A stretch of 64,000 nucleotides of DNA from Euleptes europaea (Eukaryota > Chordata > Lepidosauria > Squamata > Sphaerodactylidae). The stretch lies in NCBI RefSeq assembly GCF_029931775.1, contig NC_079321.1, positions 9,392,501 through 9,456,500 on the forward strand, given 5' to 3'. Shown piece after piece: positions 1-10,599 of this stretch. Under the pieces are notes generated by a model. That model ran no database searches. It was not told the DNA's origin and saw only the letters and a list, made by a program, of their open reading frames with translations. The number at the start of each line of letters is the position of its first letter. Position 1 is the stretch's first letter. A program made the translations under genes and the position numbers.

Positions 1-253
1 ATTCTCCTGTTTCGATGTTGGTAAATCTTCACCAGGAATCAACATGGACTGCTCAGTAGCTAGTTCACATGTTGAGCAGAGATTCTCTCTACCTCAACTG
101 ATATTATGGATTTTGCCCTGTTATAATATCACTACAGCACTTTGAATGAACTTCACTTTTGGCACGTATTTACTATTTTGCTGTGTATTTTGTCCTTACT
201 GCTGTTCATTGGTTCAAGAACATTTTACAGCAGGCTAACTAATTATTTGTCTA

Positions 254-463
254 CAACCTCTAAGTGGCACCTGGAGATCTCCTGCTATTACAGTTGATCT
301 CCAGATGACCAAGATCAGTTCCTCCAGAAAATGGCTGCTTGGGAGGGTGGACTCAATGGCCTTATGCCCTGCAGAGATCACTCTTCTCCCCAAACCCCAA
401 CTTCCCCAGGCTCCACCTCCAAAATCTCCAGGTATTTCCCAACCCAGAGTTGGCAAACCTAGT
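254..463 (+). mobile_element. short hAT-type MITE, diverged copy
   Basis: The body matches the common short MITE of this window (steps 'ctggagatctcctgctatta', then a CT-rich stretch, then 'ggtatttcccaacccagag' and a final ggcaaacctag). The left end is decayed. It lies upstream of the first visible CRISP-A exon, presumably in an intron. Confidence 0.7.
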
Positions 464-615
464 GGTCAAGGACCAGGGAATTGTCTTTTCCCCTCTGTGC
501 CTTTTCCATTTTTCCAGTAAACTTCCAGGCTGAGTATCCCTTATCCGTAAACCTGAAAACTAAAATGCTTCAAAATCCGAAAGCCTCATAAGCCTGACAA
601 GTTTGCCGGTTGCCG

Positions 616-825
616 TAGGTTTGCCAACCTCCAGGTAGTGACTGGAGATCTCCTGCTATTACCACTTATCTTCATCCGATGGAGATCAGTTTCCCTGGAG
701 AAAATGGCCCCTTTGGCCATTGGACTCTATGGCATAGAAGTCCCTTCCCTTCCCAAACCCCGCCCTCCCCAGGCTCCACCACCCAGAATCTCCCACTGGT
801 GGTGAAGAGGGACCTGGCAACCCTA
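616..825 (+). mobile_element. short hAT-type MITE
   Basis: It has ends taggtttgcc and ggcaacccta and the full body. The 3' part is the variant ending 'gaagagggacctggcaaccc' rather than the 'ggtatttcccaaccc' variant, so the family has at least two 3' subfamilies. Confidence 0.8.
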
Positions 826-1040
826 GGTGGCCGACTCTTCCCACCACGATGGCAAGGCCTACGGTGAACGCAGGAAGTCAGTGTCTTCTGGAAGTCCATG
901 GTGTGTGTCACTCTATTATTTTATGGTCTCTGCAGCAAGGTCGCGCTGCTTTTCAAGATGGGGGTGACGGCTGGAGCTTATTGGGAGCACCAGCTTCTGT
1001 AGGGTCCTCTCATTTGGTTGATGCTCTCATTCCTGCCTTC

Positions 1041-1303
1041 ACAAATATAATTCACACAGATGAGCCAACCTCATGAAATAACATTCACACACACACACAC
1101 ACAAAAGTGGTTATTTGGTTGGAACTAGGCAACATATTACTCTGGCTATGTAGGCTGCATGTGACATTATAATAGGAGTGGAGGAACATATTGTATGACT
1201 GTTGTATGTATTGGTTGGATATATTATATTTTGGCATACATCCATCATGAATTTGTGAACGTTATTTCGTGAGGTTGGCTCATCTGTGTGAATTATATTT
1301 GTG
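1041..1303. repeat. inverted repeat (foldback) element
   Basis: A segment of about 45 nt at 1041-1085 returns in reverse complement at 1261-1303 (shared core ttcacacagatgagccaacc). A CA dinucleotide run (1088-1103) and about 160 nt of unassigned DNA lie between the arms. This is the structure of a foldback or MITE-like element, but no transposase is seen and no target duplication was recognised. The rest of 826-1847 holds nothing I can identify. Confidence 0.6.
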
Positions 1304-1847
1304 ATTGCAGTACGTTGTACATAGAGGTGGTGTGGTTGTTTATTACATTGTCTCATTCCAGCCTTAGCATCAGCAACATGGGATGAGTGGCTGGAGGGGG
1401 GACAACTTTCACCTGGAGGCAGCCCCCCTAACTAAAGCCATTTCTCAGCAGCCTTGTAAATTTCCCAATAGCTGTGTCTTCCTGCCATTGAGTATCCCTT
1501 ATCTGAAAAAATCCTAAATGTGAAACACTTCGGGTGCCAAACATTTCAGCAAAGGGATTACTCAACTTGTATTGGGGTCAATAATTGCCAGTCCATGAGG
1601 ATGTCTCACAAGCTTTTATACAGTTTGCACTCTCCCCCCTCGAATGATTCAAATTCAATTTTATTTAAAAATCTGATTTAATCATATGTATAGCCTTTAT
1701 TTAAATATATTCGACTACTTAGACTTGGGGCTAATGTCCACACATGAACAAATGTTTAGGTCAATTTAGTATCGAATCTTAATCAAGCTGCATTCATCAG
1801 TCTTGACTAGGGACCATTAGAAACCATGATATTTCTACTTTTTGCAG

Positions 1848-1993
1848 ATATGGATTGTGGTGAGAATCTATTTCAATCAAATACGTTGACAAGCTGGAAA
1901 GATGTAATTGACTTCTGGCTTAGTGGAAAGGATAATTTCAAGTATGGCGTTGGGACTACAGACCCAAAACAAAATATATTTGGCTACACTCAG
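1848..1993 (+). CDS. CRISP: CRISP-A exon 5 (CAP core)
   Basis: Acceptor tttttgcag, donor gtatgaac, 146 nt, the same length as exon 5 of CRISP-B and CRISP-C. It encodes from DCGENLF to NIFGYTQ, including the conserved FKYGVG motif. Confidence 0.93.
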
Positions 1994-4900
1994 GTATGAA
2001 CGTAGTATCTGGCAATACTATATTTAAAAGAGCAAAGCTAAACAGATCTACTCAGAAGTAAGTCCCATTTTATTCCACTGGGCTTACTCCCAGGAAAGTC
2101 CTCTTGGTGACTGCGCTGTTAGGAGATGGATTTCTCGATAGATAATCACTATCTGTGTGGGTCATGTGTCACTCAGCCGCTTCCAACATATGGCAATCCT
2201 ATGAATCAACAACCTCCAGAACATCCTACCATTAACAGCCTTGCTAAAGTCTTGCAAAGTGAAGGCTGCAGCTTCCTTTATTGAATTAATCCATCTCATG
2301 TTGGGTCTTCCTTTTTTCCCTTCTGCCTTCAACTTTTCCTAGCATTCTTGTTTTTTCCAGTAGAAAAGAGCAAGAGTCCAGTAGCACCTTAAAGAAGAAG
2401 AGTTGGTTTTTATATGCCGACTTTCTCTGCCACTTAAGGGAGACTCAAGCCGGCTTACCATCACCTTCCCTTCCTCCCCTCACAACAGACACCCCGTGAG
2501 GTAGGTGGGGCTGAGAGAGCTCTAACAGTGCTGTAGCTTGCCCAAGGTCACCCAGCTGGCTTCCTGTGTAGGAGTGGGGAAACAAATCCAGTTCACCAGA
2601 TTAGCCTCTGCAGTTCATGTGGAGGAGTGGGGAATCGAACCTGGTTCTCCAGATCTGAGTCCACCGCTCCAAACCACCACTCTTAACCACTACACCATGC
2701 TGGCTCCTAAAGGCTAACAAAATTTATGGCAAGGTGTGAGCTTTTGTGAGCCACAGCTCACTTCTTCACATACAGCTAGAATGTGATTCCATCTATCCTT
2801 AAGCAGAGACGAGTGAATTAGACACACAATGGCAATGCAAATGTCAAAAGCAAGTAAATGATGCCTGCTCATGTGAGCTGTGGCTCAGGAAAGCTCATAC
2901 CCTGCCAGAAATTTTGTTAGTCCTTAAGGTGCTACTGGACTTTTACTCTTTTCTACTGCTAGTGACAGACTAACACGGCTACCCATTATGGACTTTTCCA
3001 GTGAGTCTGGTCTTTTCATAATGTGTCCAAAGTACGATACCCTCAGTTTGGTCAATTCAGCTTCTAGGGAGCATTGAGGCTTGATTTGATCTAGAGCCCA
3101 CTGATTTGTCTCCTGTCTGCCCATCCATTTTGATACATTTTGCAGTGTGTTGACTTCAGTGGACATAGAAGGGTATAACTCTGCTTAGTTCGGGGCTGTT
3201 AGAATACATAGGATTGCCAACCTCCAGGTACTAGCTGGAGATCTCCTGCTATTACAACTGATCTCCAGCCGATAGAGATCAGTTCTCCTGGAGAAAATGG
3301 CCACTTTGGCAATTGGACTCCCCTCTCCAAATCCTGCCCTCCTCAGGCTCTGCCCCAAAAACCTCCTGCTGGTGGTGAAGAGGGACCTGGCAATCCTAAG
3401 AATACAGCTAACAAAGTGGTAGAAATAATATCCAGAACATTTTTTCTGCTGATGCAGACGCAGTCTTTCTAATGACTGGCATTTTAGGTACAAAGAGCTG
3501 CTTAGTTGCGAAGGAGCATTTTTGTGTACTTGTGTTGTGACTACATCACGTGTTTTTTTTTTGTGTGTGTGTAGTTTGCAAGTTGACCGCACTTGTATTC
3601 CCAGCAATGTATTAAGAGTTTGAAAACGTTATAAAAAATACTGTTCGCACTTTCTATGTATTCCCAGCGATGTTTTAAGAGTTTGAAAACGTTATAAAAA
3701 ATACTGTTCATACTTCGTTTGGCCCCTTTAGCTGTGAAGACGTCTTCCAACCATTTATAAGCCGTGGTATCCAAAAACCCTTTTAAAGCGATGGTTTTTT
3801 TTATAACGTTTTCAAACTCTTAATACATTGCTGGGAATACAAAGTGCGGTAACCCCCTAAGAGATTACAAACCTGTTGCTTAGATCAGCCTTTATCTTGA
3901 ACAGTTAGTTAGAACAGTTAACAGAAAAAGGCTAGAGTAATTGCTTTTTAAGAGTTGTGATTAGCCTCATTTTGCTATATCCGGGTGATCTTATATGCAC
4001 CTGCTCTTTGGCTATTTGCATTTATGTTGCTCATCTTGTATTTAGTGGTAACCAATCAGATATCTAGAAATAACAACATGTTTGTGAGAAATCAAATTTA
4101 AAGAAATATAAGATTGATGTTTTTCTATATGTAAGCCTTGTAAAAATCGTATTTATGTTGGAAAGTGTATTGCCTTGTTTCACTTGCAAAGTTATGCAAC
4201 ACTAGCCCGGAAACACGGCCCTCTAGAGGGAGGGACTTATTATAGGGTGGGCGTTTTCTCACCTGGCCACAGGCAGTGGGAGAAGGGGGGGTTATTACAG
4301 GGGAGGCCGGGAAAGAGGTTTTTTGGGGGCCTGGCAAGAGGGAGACTCAGCTAGAGGAGAAGCGAAGGATTTCCCTCCTGATGTTGTGGGGGAATTTAAG
4401 AAGACAGCCGGGGACACAGAGAACGCCAGCTGGCAGAAGAGTGGCCACTTTCTGGACTGAGTCTTTGATCCTGAGTGTCGCGGGGGACTTTGTTGGGACT
4501 GTGAGGTTCTGCAGCTTGGGAGTCAGAACCCAGAGACTAAAGAGACTTCCTCCCTTTTGCCCACGGACTTTGGGACGGGTTAATATAAGGGTTATTCTCA
4601 CTGTTTCACACTCCTGGTTTGATTTATTTGTTCCCCTCCCCTTCCAATACATTTGTTTAAGGTGAAAGCGTTCCAGGTGTTGAATGGGGCATCTACAAAT
4701 CCTGTGGTCCACTAACCTTGCCCTTTTTACAGCAAAAAAGGGTTACATATAAAAAAGCATTATTGTGACAAGCAAATCAGATTTCTCTGGCTGGAAGTCT
4801 CCGAAGAAGATATTGGGTAACTTTCTGAGGCAGACCCAAAACTATGACTCTCCACTCCCTGAGGCAGACCCAAATGAGGACTGCACTTCCCTCCAACTTT

Positions 4901-7900
4901 CCACCTCCCCCAAAAGGTGACTGGACACTTGGACAGTCCTCCCATTAGGGTTGCCAGGTCCCTCTTCACCATAGACAGGAGGTTTTTGGGGCAGAGCCTG
5001 AGGAAGGCAGGGTTTGCGAAGGGGAGGGGTTTCAATGCCATAGAGTCCAATTGCCAAAGCGGCCATTTTCTCCAGGGGAACTGATCTCTATCGGCTGGAG
5101 ATCCGTTGTAATAGCAGCAGATCTCCAGCTACTACCTGGAGGTTGGCATCCCTACCTCCCATAGGCTCATGGATGAAACAGCTGAGTTCTTCCTTTCAAG
5201 GGTAAGACAGCCTCCTGTCCATCACAGGCACACTATGCTCTATTTTTCCCCCCTAAAATGTGCTATATTTGATACCTTGAGTAAGTAGAACAAAGCTGCA
5301 AGGAATAGTACTCAGAAAGCAAGCTGAAAACAATCACAGAATAAGATCGTAAAGGAGGATTGGTCCTTAGTGTTTAAGGGCGCAAATCGTAAATGTTCAC
5401 CTCACTTCTTCCAGATACCCTTTAACAGAACTTTCTTCTTGCCAGACTATTTCCGCTGGTAAGAAATCCACAAGTTCAGACGAGCTTTCTTACTGACGAG
5501 ATGTAATGCCTTAGACTCAGCCAAGACACAAGGGCGATACAATAAAATTATGGCAGAAGAACAAAAATGCCCATTTTGGCCGGAGCAAGTAGAGTCCCCA
5601 GCCACATTGTTTTAGCATGTCCACAAAATAACGCTGCACGAAATAAATATATCACTCCCTGGATAAAACAGCTGAAGGCACTTTCTTCGAAGCGGATACT
5701 GTCAAGTAGATCGGTCGATTGCATGAGAGATGTGGCGACTTTTTACTGTGTCAAGGAAAAATTAAATTTCATTTCCCCTTTATAAAAGTGTGAAATGTGA
5801 GATGAATAGCCAATGGCTGTTAAATCTAGGGAAAGGAAAGGTATATCTGATACCTTGAGTGAGGAGAAGAAAGCCTGAAACTAAGGATAGACCAAAAAAA
5901 CAGCATAAACAGCATAGACAAAACAACAACAACAACAACAACTAGTGACCTCATGACAAATCAGAGAAGGGTGTTTTTGCTTAGTGGGGGTGCTTTGGCT
6001 TAGTGGTAATCTGCTTGGCATGCAGAAGGTCCCAGGTTCAGTCCCCAGCATCTCCAGTTAAAAGATTCAGGTGGTAGATGATGTGAAAGACCTCTGCCGG
6101 ACTGAGTAGACAATATTGACCTTGATGGACCCATGGTCTGATTCAGCATAAGGCAGCTTTATGAGAAAGGAGAAGAATGCAGATGAATGAAACAAAAAAT
6201 TACTGTGAAAAATGAATGGGAGAAATGAAACTTTTTTTCCATGCACGCCCCTACCCCTAATATAATGCTGTTTTTTCCCCCTTACATTCACAGATAATTT
6301 GGTATAATTCATACCTAATTGGATGTGCTGTTGCTTATTGCCCAGAAATTACTTTCCCTTATGTGTACATATGCCACTACTGCCCAGGGTAAGTCTAAAT
6401 TCTGCATAAAAGGTTCTTAATTCACCCAGTTCCAGAGTTCCCCACAGTCTCTGAGGCTCACGCAGATCGCATGATCTAGAGCTGCTCCATTCATTCCAAG
6501 GGAAGAAACAGATCCTTGTGCCTAATGGAGAGTGCCTGCAAGTCTGCCTCTCAGGAAGATGAATGGGGCTACTCTTGTAGGAATGGGATGCTCTTGTACG
6601 TTGCAGCTAGGGTTGCCAGCCTCCAGGTGGCTGGAGATCTCCTGCTATTACAACTGATCTCCAGGAGACAGAGAGTTCAGTTCCCCTGGAGAAAACGGCC
6701 ACTTTGGAAGGTGGACTCTATGGCATTATATCTCATTGAAGTCCCTCCCCTTCCCCAAACCCTGCCTTCCCCAGGCTCCACCCCCAAAATTTCCAGGTAT
6801 TTCCCAACCTGGAGCTGGCAATCCTAGTTGTAGCTCCATAACCCATAAAAATGCTGACTGTTTATTAGTATTGCAGATGTAGGGAGTGTGTGTGTGTGTA
6901 GTGTAGGAGAGATCAGCCAAGCTGGCCTTTCTCTCTTCCTCACCCATTGTGCTTCCCTCCCCCCCCCCCCACCCGTTTGACTCCTGGACAGGTGGGTTTT
7001 TGGCAGATCCCTGCTGTCACCTCTAGTAATCTGGGAGTTATTACTCCCTCGAATTGGGGTGTTATTGCCGGAGGTCTTCTGCCAGGCACAAAAAGGGTGT
7101 GTAGGGTGGATACTGGCCTGTTAAATGGCCACCATTGCCTAGGGTTGTTAGACTGTGTGGGCACCTGGTAGGAAACTGAGGGAGGCAAAGACATGGAAAG
7201 GGCACCGTCGCATTGACCAGTGATGTCATTTCTAGGGGTTGCCAGGTCCCTCTTTGCCACTGGCGGGTGGTTTTTTGGGGGCAGAGTCTGAGGAGGGCAG
7301 GGCTTGGGGAGGGAAGGGACTTCAATGCCATAGAGTCCAATTGCTAGGGTTGCCAGGTCTCTCTTCACCACCGGTGAGAGGTTTTGGGGGCGGAGCCTGA
7401 GGAGAGCAGGGTGTGGGGAGGGGAGGGACTTCAGTGGGGTATAATGCCATAGAGTCCACCTTCCAAAGAGGCCATTTTCTCCATGGGAACTGGTCTTTGT
7501 CATCTGGAGATCAGTTCCAGTAGCAGGAGATTTCCAGCCACCACCTGAAGGTTGGCCATGCTATATCAACGTTGATGTTCATGGTATCTTTATCCTTTAT
7601 GCACTGTGCTTGGATGATAACATGTACTGCATTGCTCTGCGCTTTCAGAGGGAACTTAAAGAAGCAAGTTGCAAGACCCTACAAAGAAGGCCCACCTTGT
7701 AGAGACTGCCCTAATAAGTGCAAGGATAAACTCTGCAGTAAGTTACTATTGATGCATTCTACTCCTCTTGATAATGTAACCTTCCTTCTAATACAGCCAC
7801 AATGCATTTAGAAAGTGACTTCTGAATATGGAGCAAAGCTAGCCCCCCCAACCCATACTACTTATTATAGGCTAATTTCTGCCCAATTTTTTTATGATGA

Positions 7901-9793
7901 TGTGAGCTTGGCTTTGCAATTCTTTAGTGAGAGAATTCAACAATTTGGGGGAAATCACAGTTTTAGCCATCAGCAAAATGAGCCTTCCATTGGTTCTGTC
8001 AGATTCTAGGACTCCGTTGCCTCTCAGGAATCATCAACTTTACTCCAGACGTTTGCAGAGAGTTAAAGTAGAATTTATTTGAAAGGAAGAGTACAGTAAT
8101 CTAGGAAACACAACGTTACAATGGCGCAAAATCATTTGGAGGGCATTCTTATAGAGTACACAAGCTAGAAATGTTTACAAGTAAAAGCTTTGAAATGCAA
8201 AACATTAGACGTTCCCCAACACCAAGAGAGAGAATTCACACCTTAAGATCAGAGCAGGATTACAATCAGGAAGTCACTTTGAAATGGAGATTTCTCGAGC
8301 CTCTGGCTGTTGTCCCTTCCTTCCTTTCTCTTTCCCACGGGAAGGAGAGGTGAAAAGAAAGTCACCTCGCTATCCAGGGTTCGATTGCATGCCCTCGCTG
8401 ACAGGTTCACGAGTCTAAGCAGAGCCTCTTGGGAGGATCCTAATAATCTATATATCTAATAGCGACATGCCATCCCCATCTGCAAATACCTAAATCCACT
8501 AATTGGGACCACACCAGAACTCCCTGCTCTTCTCTTTTCTTTCCCCTTGTTTTTCCACTCCCCCTTACCTCTTCCCCTTCCCTTTTTTCTTCCCCCTTTC
8601 TTGATTATTTCTCCCCGCTGTTGTTGTTGTTGTTGTCGTCGTCGTCGTCATCATCATCATCATCATCATCATACCTTCTGAAATGTAATCTTAGCCAGGA
8701 TTTTAATTCACATGCTTGATGCTCTTAACCCCTACACCACAATGCCTCGTTCTACTCTGGCTCTCTGTGGAGGAGGCCATCCCCACTGCAGGGAGTTGGG
8801 CCCGGCTGGGGGATTCCCACCCCCCAATCATGAGGGGGAGATGGGATTCTCCCTCCTCCCACGAACGGGAGATGGGATTCACCCCATGAAGGGGAGATGG
8901 CATTCCCCCTGCGAATTTCACGGGCTCCCACTTGTAACACCGTCGAATCTACCTTCCCAAGCAGCCATTTTTTCCTCTAGGGGAACTGATCTCTTAACAG
9001 CGCATTCCTGAGAGGAATGCGTGAGCTGGGCTTAGGAGGCAACGCAGCGGTGTTGCCTCCACCCGGCGCAAAAAACCCATGCAACCCTGATATGCCACCT
9101 TTTAAGTGGCGTGTCTCCTGATAGGGTTGCATGGGAGACACGCCACTTAAAAGGTGGCGTATCTCGGGGAGGGGGAAAGGGGGCATTCCCAAGCCGAAAC
9201 GGCTCAGGAGGCCACCTAATGGCGGCCCTTCCCCCTGGCTGGTGCCATAATGCCCCTGAAACGTCTCCCGGGGTGCTGTAACGCCCCGAGAACGCCTCCC
9301 GGGTCACTGCCAAAGCCTTTGCCGGTGTCTGAATGCTGGCGGCAGGCTCCGCCAGCATTTGGACCTGGCACTAACCCCCGCCAGTGGCCAGAGCCCGGCA
9401 TCTGGCCTGGCACGCCGGCGCTGGGGCCACAAACGCCAGCATGTGCCTCTTGGATGCTGGTGCTGGGGGCCCTTGAGTTGGCGTGGGCTGGCTCCAGCCT
9501 CCAAAGGCCTTTGGGCATGGCCGCTGGCATGGCTCAGGAATGGGCTGCAAGTCTTTTTTAAATTTTTATCTAGGGGAACTGATCTCTGTAATCTTGAGGT
9601 AAGTTGGGATTAAATACTGACTCTGCCTTTCCCATCTAACTTTCTGTTGGTTTGGTTCCTTTCAGCCAATCCGTGTAAGTACAGAGATAAACTTTGGAAC
9701 TGCAAGGATCTGCTAAAGATCTACACATGTAAAAGAAAAATGTTGGTCAAAGGATGCCAAGCTACCTGCAGATGCAAAAAGAACATCAGATAA
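1848..9793 (+). CDS. CRISP: CRISP-A: cysteine-rich secretory protein, 3' part (last four exons)
   Basis: CRISPs are secreted proteins made of a CAP domain, a cysteine hinge and an ICR (ShKT-like) domain; reptile members include venom ion-channel blockers. Coding exons are 1848-1993, 6294-6388, 7649-7737 and 9666-9793, about 151 codons in all, with phases 1, 0, 2, 1 and GT-AG at every junction. The CAP part has CGENLF and GYTQIIWYNS, then CHYCPG; the hinge has CRDCPNKCKDKLC; the ICR has six cysteines and ends CRCKKNIR-stop. All cysteines expected for these exons are present. Two of the three CAP-tetrad positions visible here are changed: the second Glu is Gly (in FWLSGKDNF) and the second His is Gly (FGYTQ in place of GHYTQ), while the first Glu (CGEN) is kept. 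The ICR is very basic, net about +11. Earlier exons lie left of the window. The symbol is family-level only. Confidence 0.93.
2350..2990. repeat. foldback MITE interrupted by a SINE
   Basis: The left arm (gagtccagtagcaccttaaag, then gctaacaaaattt and tgtgagccacagctcacttc) is mirrored on the right (gtgagctgtggctca, aaattttgttagtcctta, ggtgctactggac). A second, uninterrupted copy is at 33424-33636. A tRNA-SINE (2392-2705) sits inside the left arm. Confidence 0.65.
2392..2705 (-). mobile_element. tRNA-derived SINE, type 1
   Basis: On the - strand it starts agccagcatggtgtagtggt (box A-like), has a box B-like gttcgattcccc and ends in a GAA/TTC-type tail next to 'gttggtttttatatgccga'. It is one of ten copies in the window, nine of them in this orientation. 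Confidence 0.8.
3209..3398 (+). mobile_element. short hAT-type MITE with perfect 8-bp TSD
   Basis: Ends taggattgcc...ggcaatccta are inverted repeats. The flanking 8-mer agaataca is duplicated exactly (3201-3208 and 3399-3406). An 8-bp TSD and a TAGGG-type terminus are hallmarks of the hAT superfamily. There is no coding capacity, so it is non-autonomous. It lies in intron 5 of CRISP-A. Confidence 0.9.
3586..3850. repeat. foldback element with one arm duplicated
   Basis: The sequence starting at accgcactt, with core gtttgaaaacgttataaaaa, is present at 3586-3641, repeated directly at 3657-3704, and present inverted at 3797-3850 ending aagtgcggt. This gives two tandem left arms and one right arm. 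No transposase and no clear target duplication are seen. Confidence 0.6.
3851..4745. other. unassigned repeat-like block, possibly a solo LTR
   Basis: About 890 nt with no coding content. It carries a CCAAT-like motif (ccaatcag, about 4054), a GC-rich middle and a T-rich right part, which is the general look of an LTR. The outermost bases gtaaccc and gggttac are inverted. No second copy exists in the window and no target duplication was found, so the assignment is weak; if it is an LTR it is a fossil. Confidence 0.25.
4946..5154 (-). mobile_element. short hAT-type MITE with perfect 8-bp TSD
   Basis: Reverse-orientation copy, tagggttgcc...ggcatcccta. The 8-mer cctcccat is duplicated at 4938-4945 and 5155-5162. 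It lies in intron 5 of CRISP-A. Confidence 0.9.
5420..5790 (+). mobile_element. LINE ORF2 C-terminal remnant
   Basis: Broken + strand frames read FRRAFLLTRCNALDSAKTQG, then CPFWPEQ and a VESPA..HIVLACP pattern. This resembles the cysteine/histidine tail of L2/R4-type LINE proteins. The next 130 nt continue the protein-like pattern (YITPWIKQLKALSSKRIL). Confidence 0.45.
5988..6165 (+). mobile_element. tRNA-derived SINE, type 2
   Basis: It has the tRNA-like start tggcttagtggtaatctgct and box B-like ggttcagtcccc, then the body 'gatgtgaaagacctctgcc' and end 'cataaggcagctttatg'. The same family is at 28596-28812 and 55060-55268. Confidence 0.75.
6294..6388 (+). CDS. CRISP: CRISP-A exon 6
   Basis: Acceptor acattcacag, donor gtaagt, 95 nt. 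It starts IIWYNSYLIGC and ends ICHYCPG, giving four CAP cysteines. Confidence 0.92.
6608..6826 (+). mobile_element. short hAT-type MITE
   Basis: tagggttgcc...ggcaatccta of the 'ggtatttcccaacc' 3' subfamily. The flanking 8-mers gttgcagc and gttgtagc differ at one base. Confidence 0.85.
7233..7562 (-). mobile_element. two short hAT-type MITEs abutting or nested
   Basis: A reverse copy begins at 7233 (taggggttgcc) and is cut at 7344 by a second reverse copy that begins tagggttgcc at 7345 and runs to about 7562. The missing half of the first copy does not resume after the second, so this may be a recombination product rather than a simple insertion. It lies in intron 6 of CRISP-A. Confidence 0.7.
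7649..7737 (+). CDS. CRISP: CRISP-A exon 7 (cysteine hinge)
   Basis: Acceptor gctttcag, donor gtaagt, 89 nt. It encodes GNLKKQVARPYKEGPPC followed by DC, KC and LC, the four-cysteine hinge between the CAP and ICR domains. Confidence 0.93.
7738..8975. other. intron 7 of CRISP-A, mostly unassigned
   Basis: No gene is seen. It contains a trinucleotide run (GTT, then GTC, then ATC, 8620-8672). From about 8945 it holds a fragment of the reverse short MITE that is interrupted by the insertion at 8995-9568. Confidence 0.6.
8995..9568 (+). mobile_element. GC-rich insertion with 19-bp target duplication, unknown retroposon
   Basis: The 19-mer tctaggggaactgatctct occurs at 8976-8994 and again at 9569-9587, exactly bracketing 574 nt of much more GC-rich DNA. 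The insert contains a long hairpin (ccaccttttaagtggcgtg around 9097, reversed around 9140-9165) and ends in a T-rich tract (cttttttaaattttta). The long target duplication points to LINE-machinery retroposition. It matches no repeat elsewhere in the window and does not look like a known SINE head. It ends about 97 nt upstream of exon 8 of CRISP-A. Overlapping long open frames here are a by-product of GC content. Confidence 0.65.
9666..9793 (+). CDS. CRISP: CRISP-A exon 8 (ICR domain and stop)
   Basis: Acceptor cctttcag; the first two bases complete a Thr codon with exon 7, then NPCKYRDKLWNC and on to CRCKKNIR and TAA (9791-9793). Six ICR cysteines, nine Lys and four Arg against two Asp in 41 residues. 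Confidence 0.93.
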
Positions 9794-10027
9794 TGTGCAT
9801 GTGAACATCACGAGATCAGTCCTGAGATAACTTTTGGTAAATGAAAGAAGTTAGATATTCAGCATCATAAAGAACTTTCCGTATATAGCACTTAAAACAG
9901 GTCAAATATTAGCTGACATTTATTTATGGTAAAAAAAAATGAAACATTTCCAAGTTATTTGCAAAATGGGTGAGTGAAATTTGTCAGTGTTCTGTTTGCT
10001 TCATTTCTCTTTATTGTTCTGCTTGAG

Positions 10028-10033
10028 AATAAA
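10028..10033 (+). terminator. poly(A) signal of CRISP-A
   Basis: AATAAA lies 235 nt after the stop, just before repeat DNA begins (about 10040). The 3' UTR would be about 250 nt. Confidence 0.6.
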
Positions 10034-10039
10034 ACTGCT

Positions 10040-10300
10040 GATATCATACTGCCATTGTACAAATGTACAGTGAGACCACACTGGGAATACTGTATACCGT
10101 TCTGGTCACTACACCTAAAAAAGGATATTACAGAGCTTGAGAAGGTGCAGAAAAGAGCAACCAAAATGATTAGGGGACTAGAGCAACTGCCCTATGAGGA
10201 GCGGTTAAAACACTTAGGGCTGTTTAGCTTGGAAAGAAGGCAGCTGAGGGGAGACATGATAGAGGTCTATAAAATTATGCATGGTTTGGAGAGAGCCAGA
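10040..10300 (+). mobile_element. CR1/L2-like LINE fragment
   Basis: Encodes CTVRPHWEYCIPFWSLHLKK and RATKMIRGLEQLPYEERLKH, the C-terminal part of a CR1-group reverse transcriptase protein. The same subfamily is at 38765-39480 on the - strand. Confidence 0.7.
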
Positions 10301-10510
10301 ATACAGGATGATCTTGACAGGCTGAAGAATTGGGCTAAAACCAATAAAACGCATTTCAACAGAGATAAATATAAAGTTCTGCATTTAGGTACGAAAAATC
10401 AAATGCATAATTATAGGATGGGGGAGACTTGTCTTAGCAGTAGTGTGTGCAAAAAGGATCTTGGGGTCTTAGTAGACCAAACACTGAACATGAGTCAGCA
10501 GTGTGATGCG
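10300..10510 (+). mobile_element. CR1 LINE fragment
   Basis: A different CR1 piece fused to the preceding one: ILDRLKNWAKTNKTHFN-like, then MHNYRMGETCLSSSVC. It is nearly the same as 59280-59450, where it continues into a longer CR1 copy. Confidence 0.65.
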
Positions 10511-10599
10511 GTAGGGGAGTGGAGAATCAAACCCAGTTCTCCAGATCAGAATCCGCTGCTCCAAACCACCGCTCTTAACCACTACACCACGCTGGCTTA
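10511..10599 (-). mobile_element. tRNA-derived SINE type 1, head fragment
   Basis: Only the tRNA-like end is left (agccagcgtggtgtagtggt on the - strand). Confidence 0.65.

Larger units (their letters stand above)
2170..3175 (-). mobile_element. BovB/RTE-like LINE remnant, interrupted
   Basis: Read on the - strand, 3150-2984 encodes a stretch with ELTKLRVSYFGHIMKRPDSL, typical of the C-terminal end of RTE/BovB reverse transcriptase proteins. The matching 3' tail is at about 2345-2170. A foldback repeat and a tRNA-SINE separate the two parts. Confidence 0.6.

Noticed and set aside
1-1847. Searched for CRISP-A exons 1-4
   Set aside because: No signal peptide, PTARNMLK-like or WNETV-like coding segment with splice sites is present; these exons must lie left of the window.
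9032-9561. Several overlapping open frames of 66-108 codons on both strands
   Set aside because: They lie inside the GC-rich insert 8995-9568; high GC lowers stop-codon frequency, and no domain, start context or splice signal supports them.
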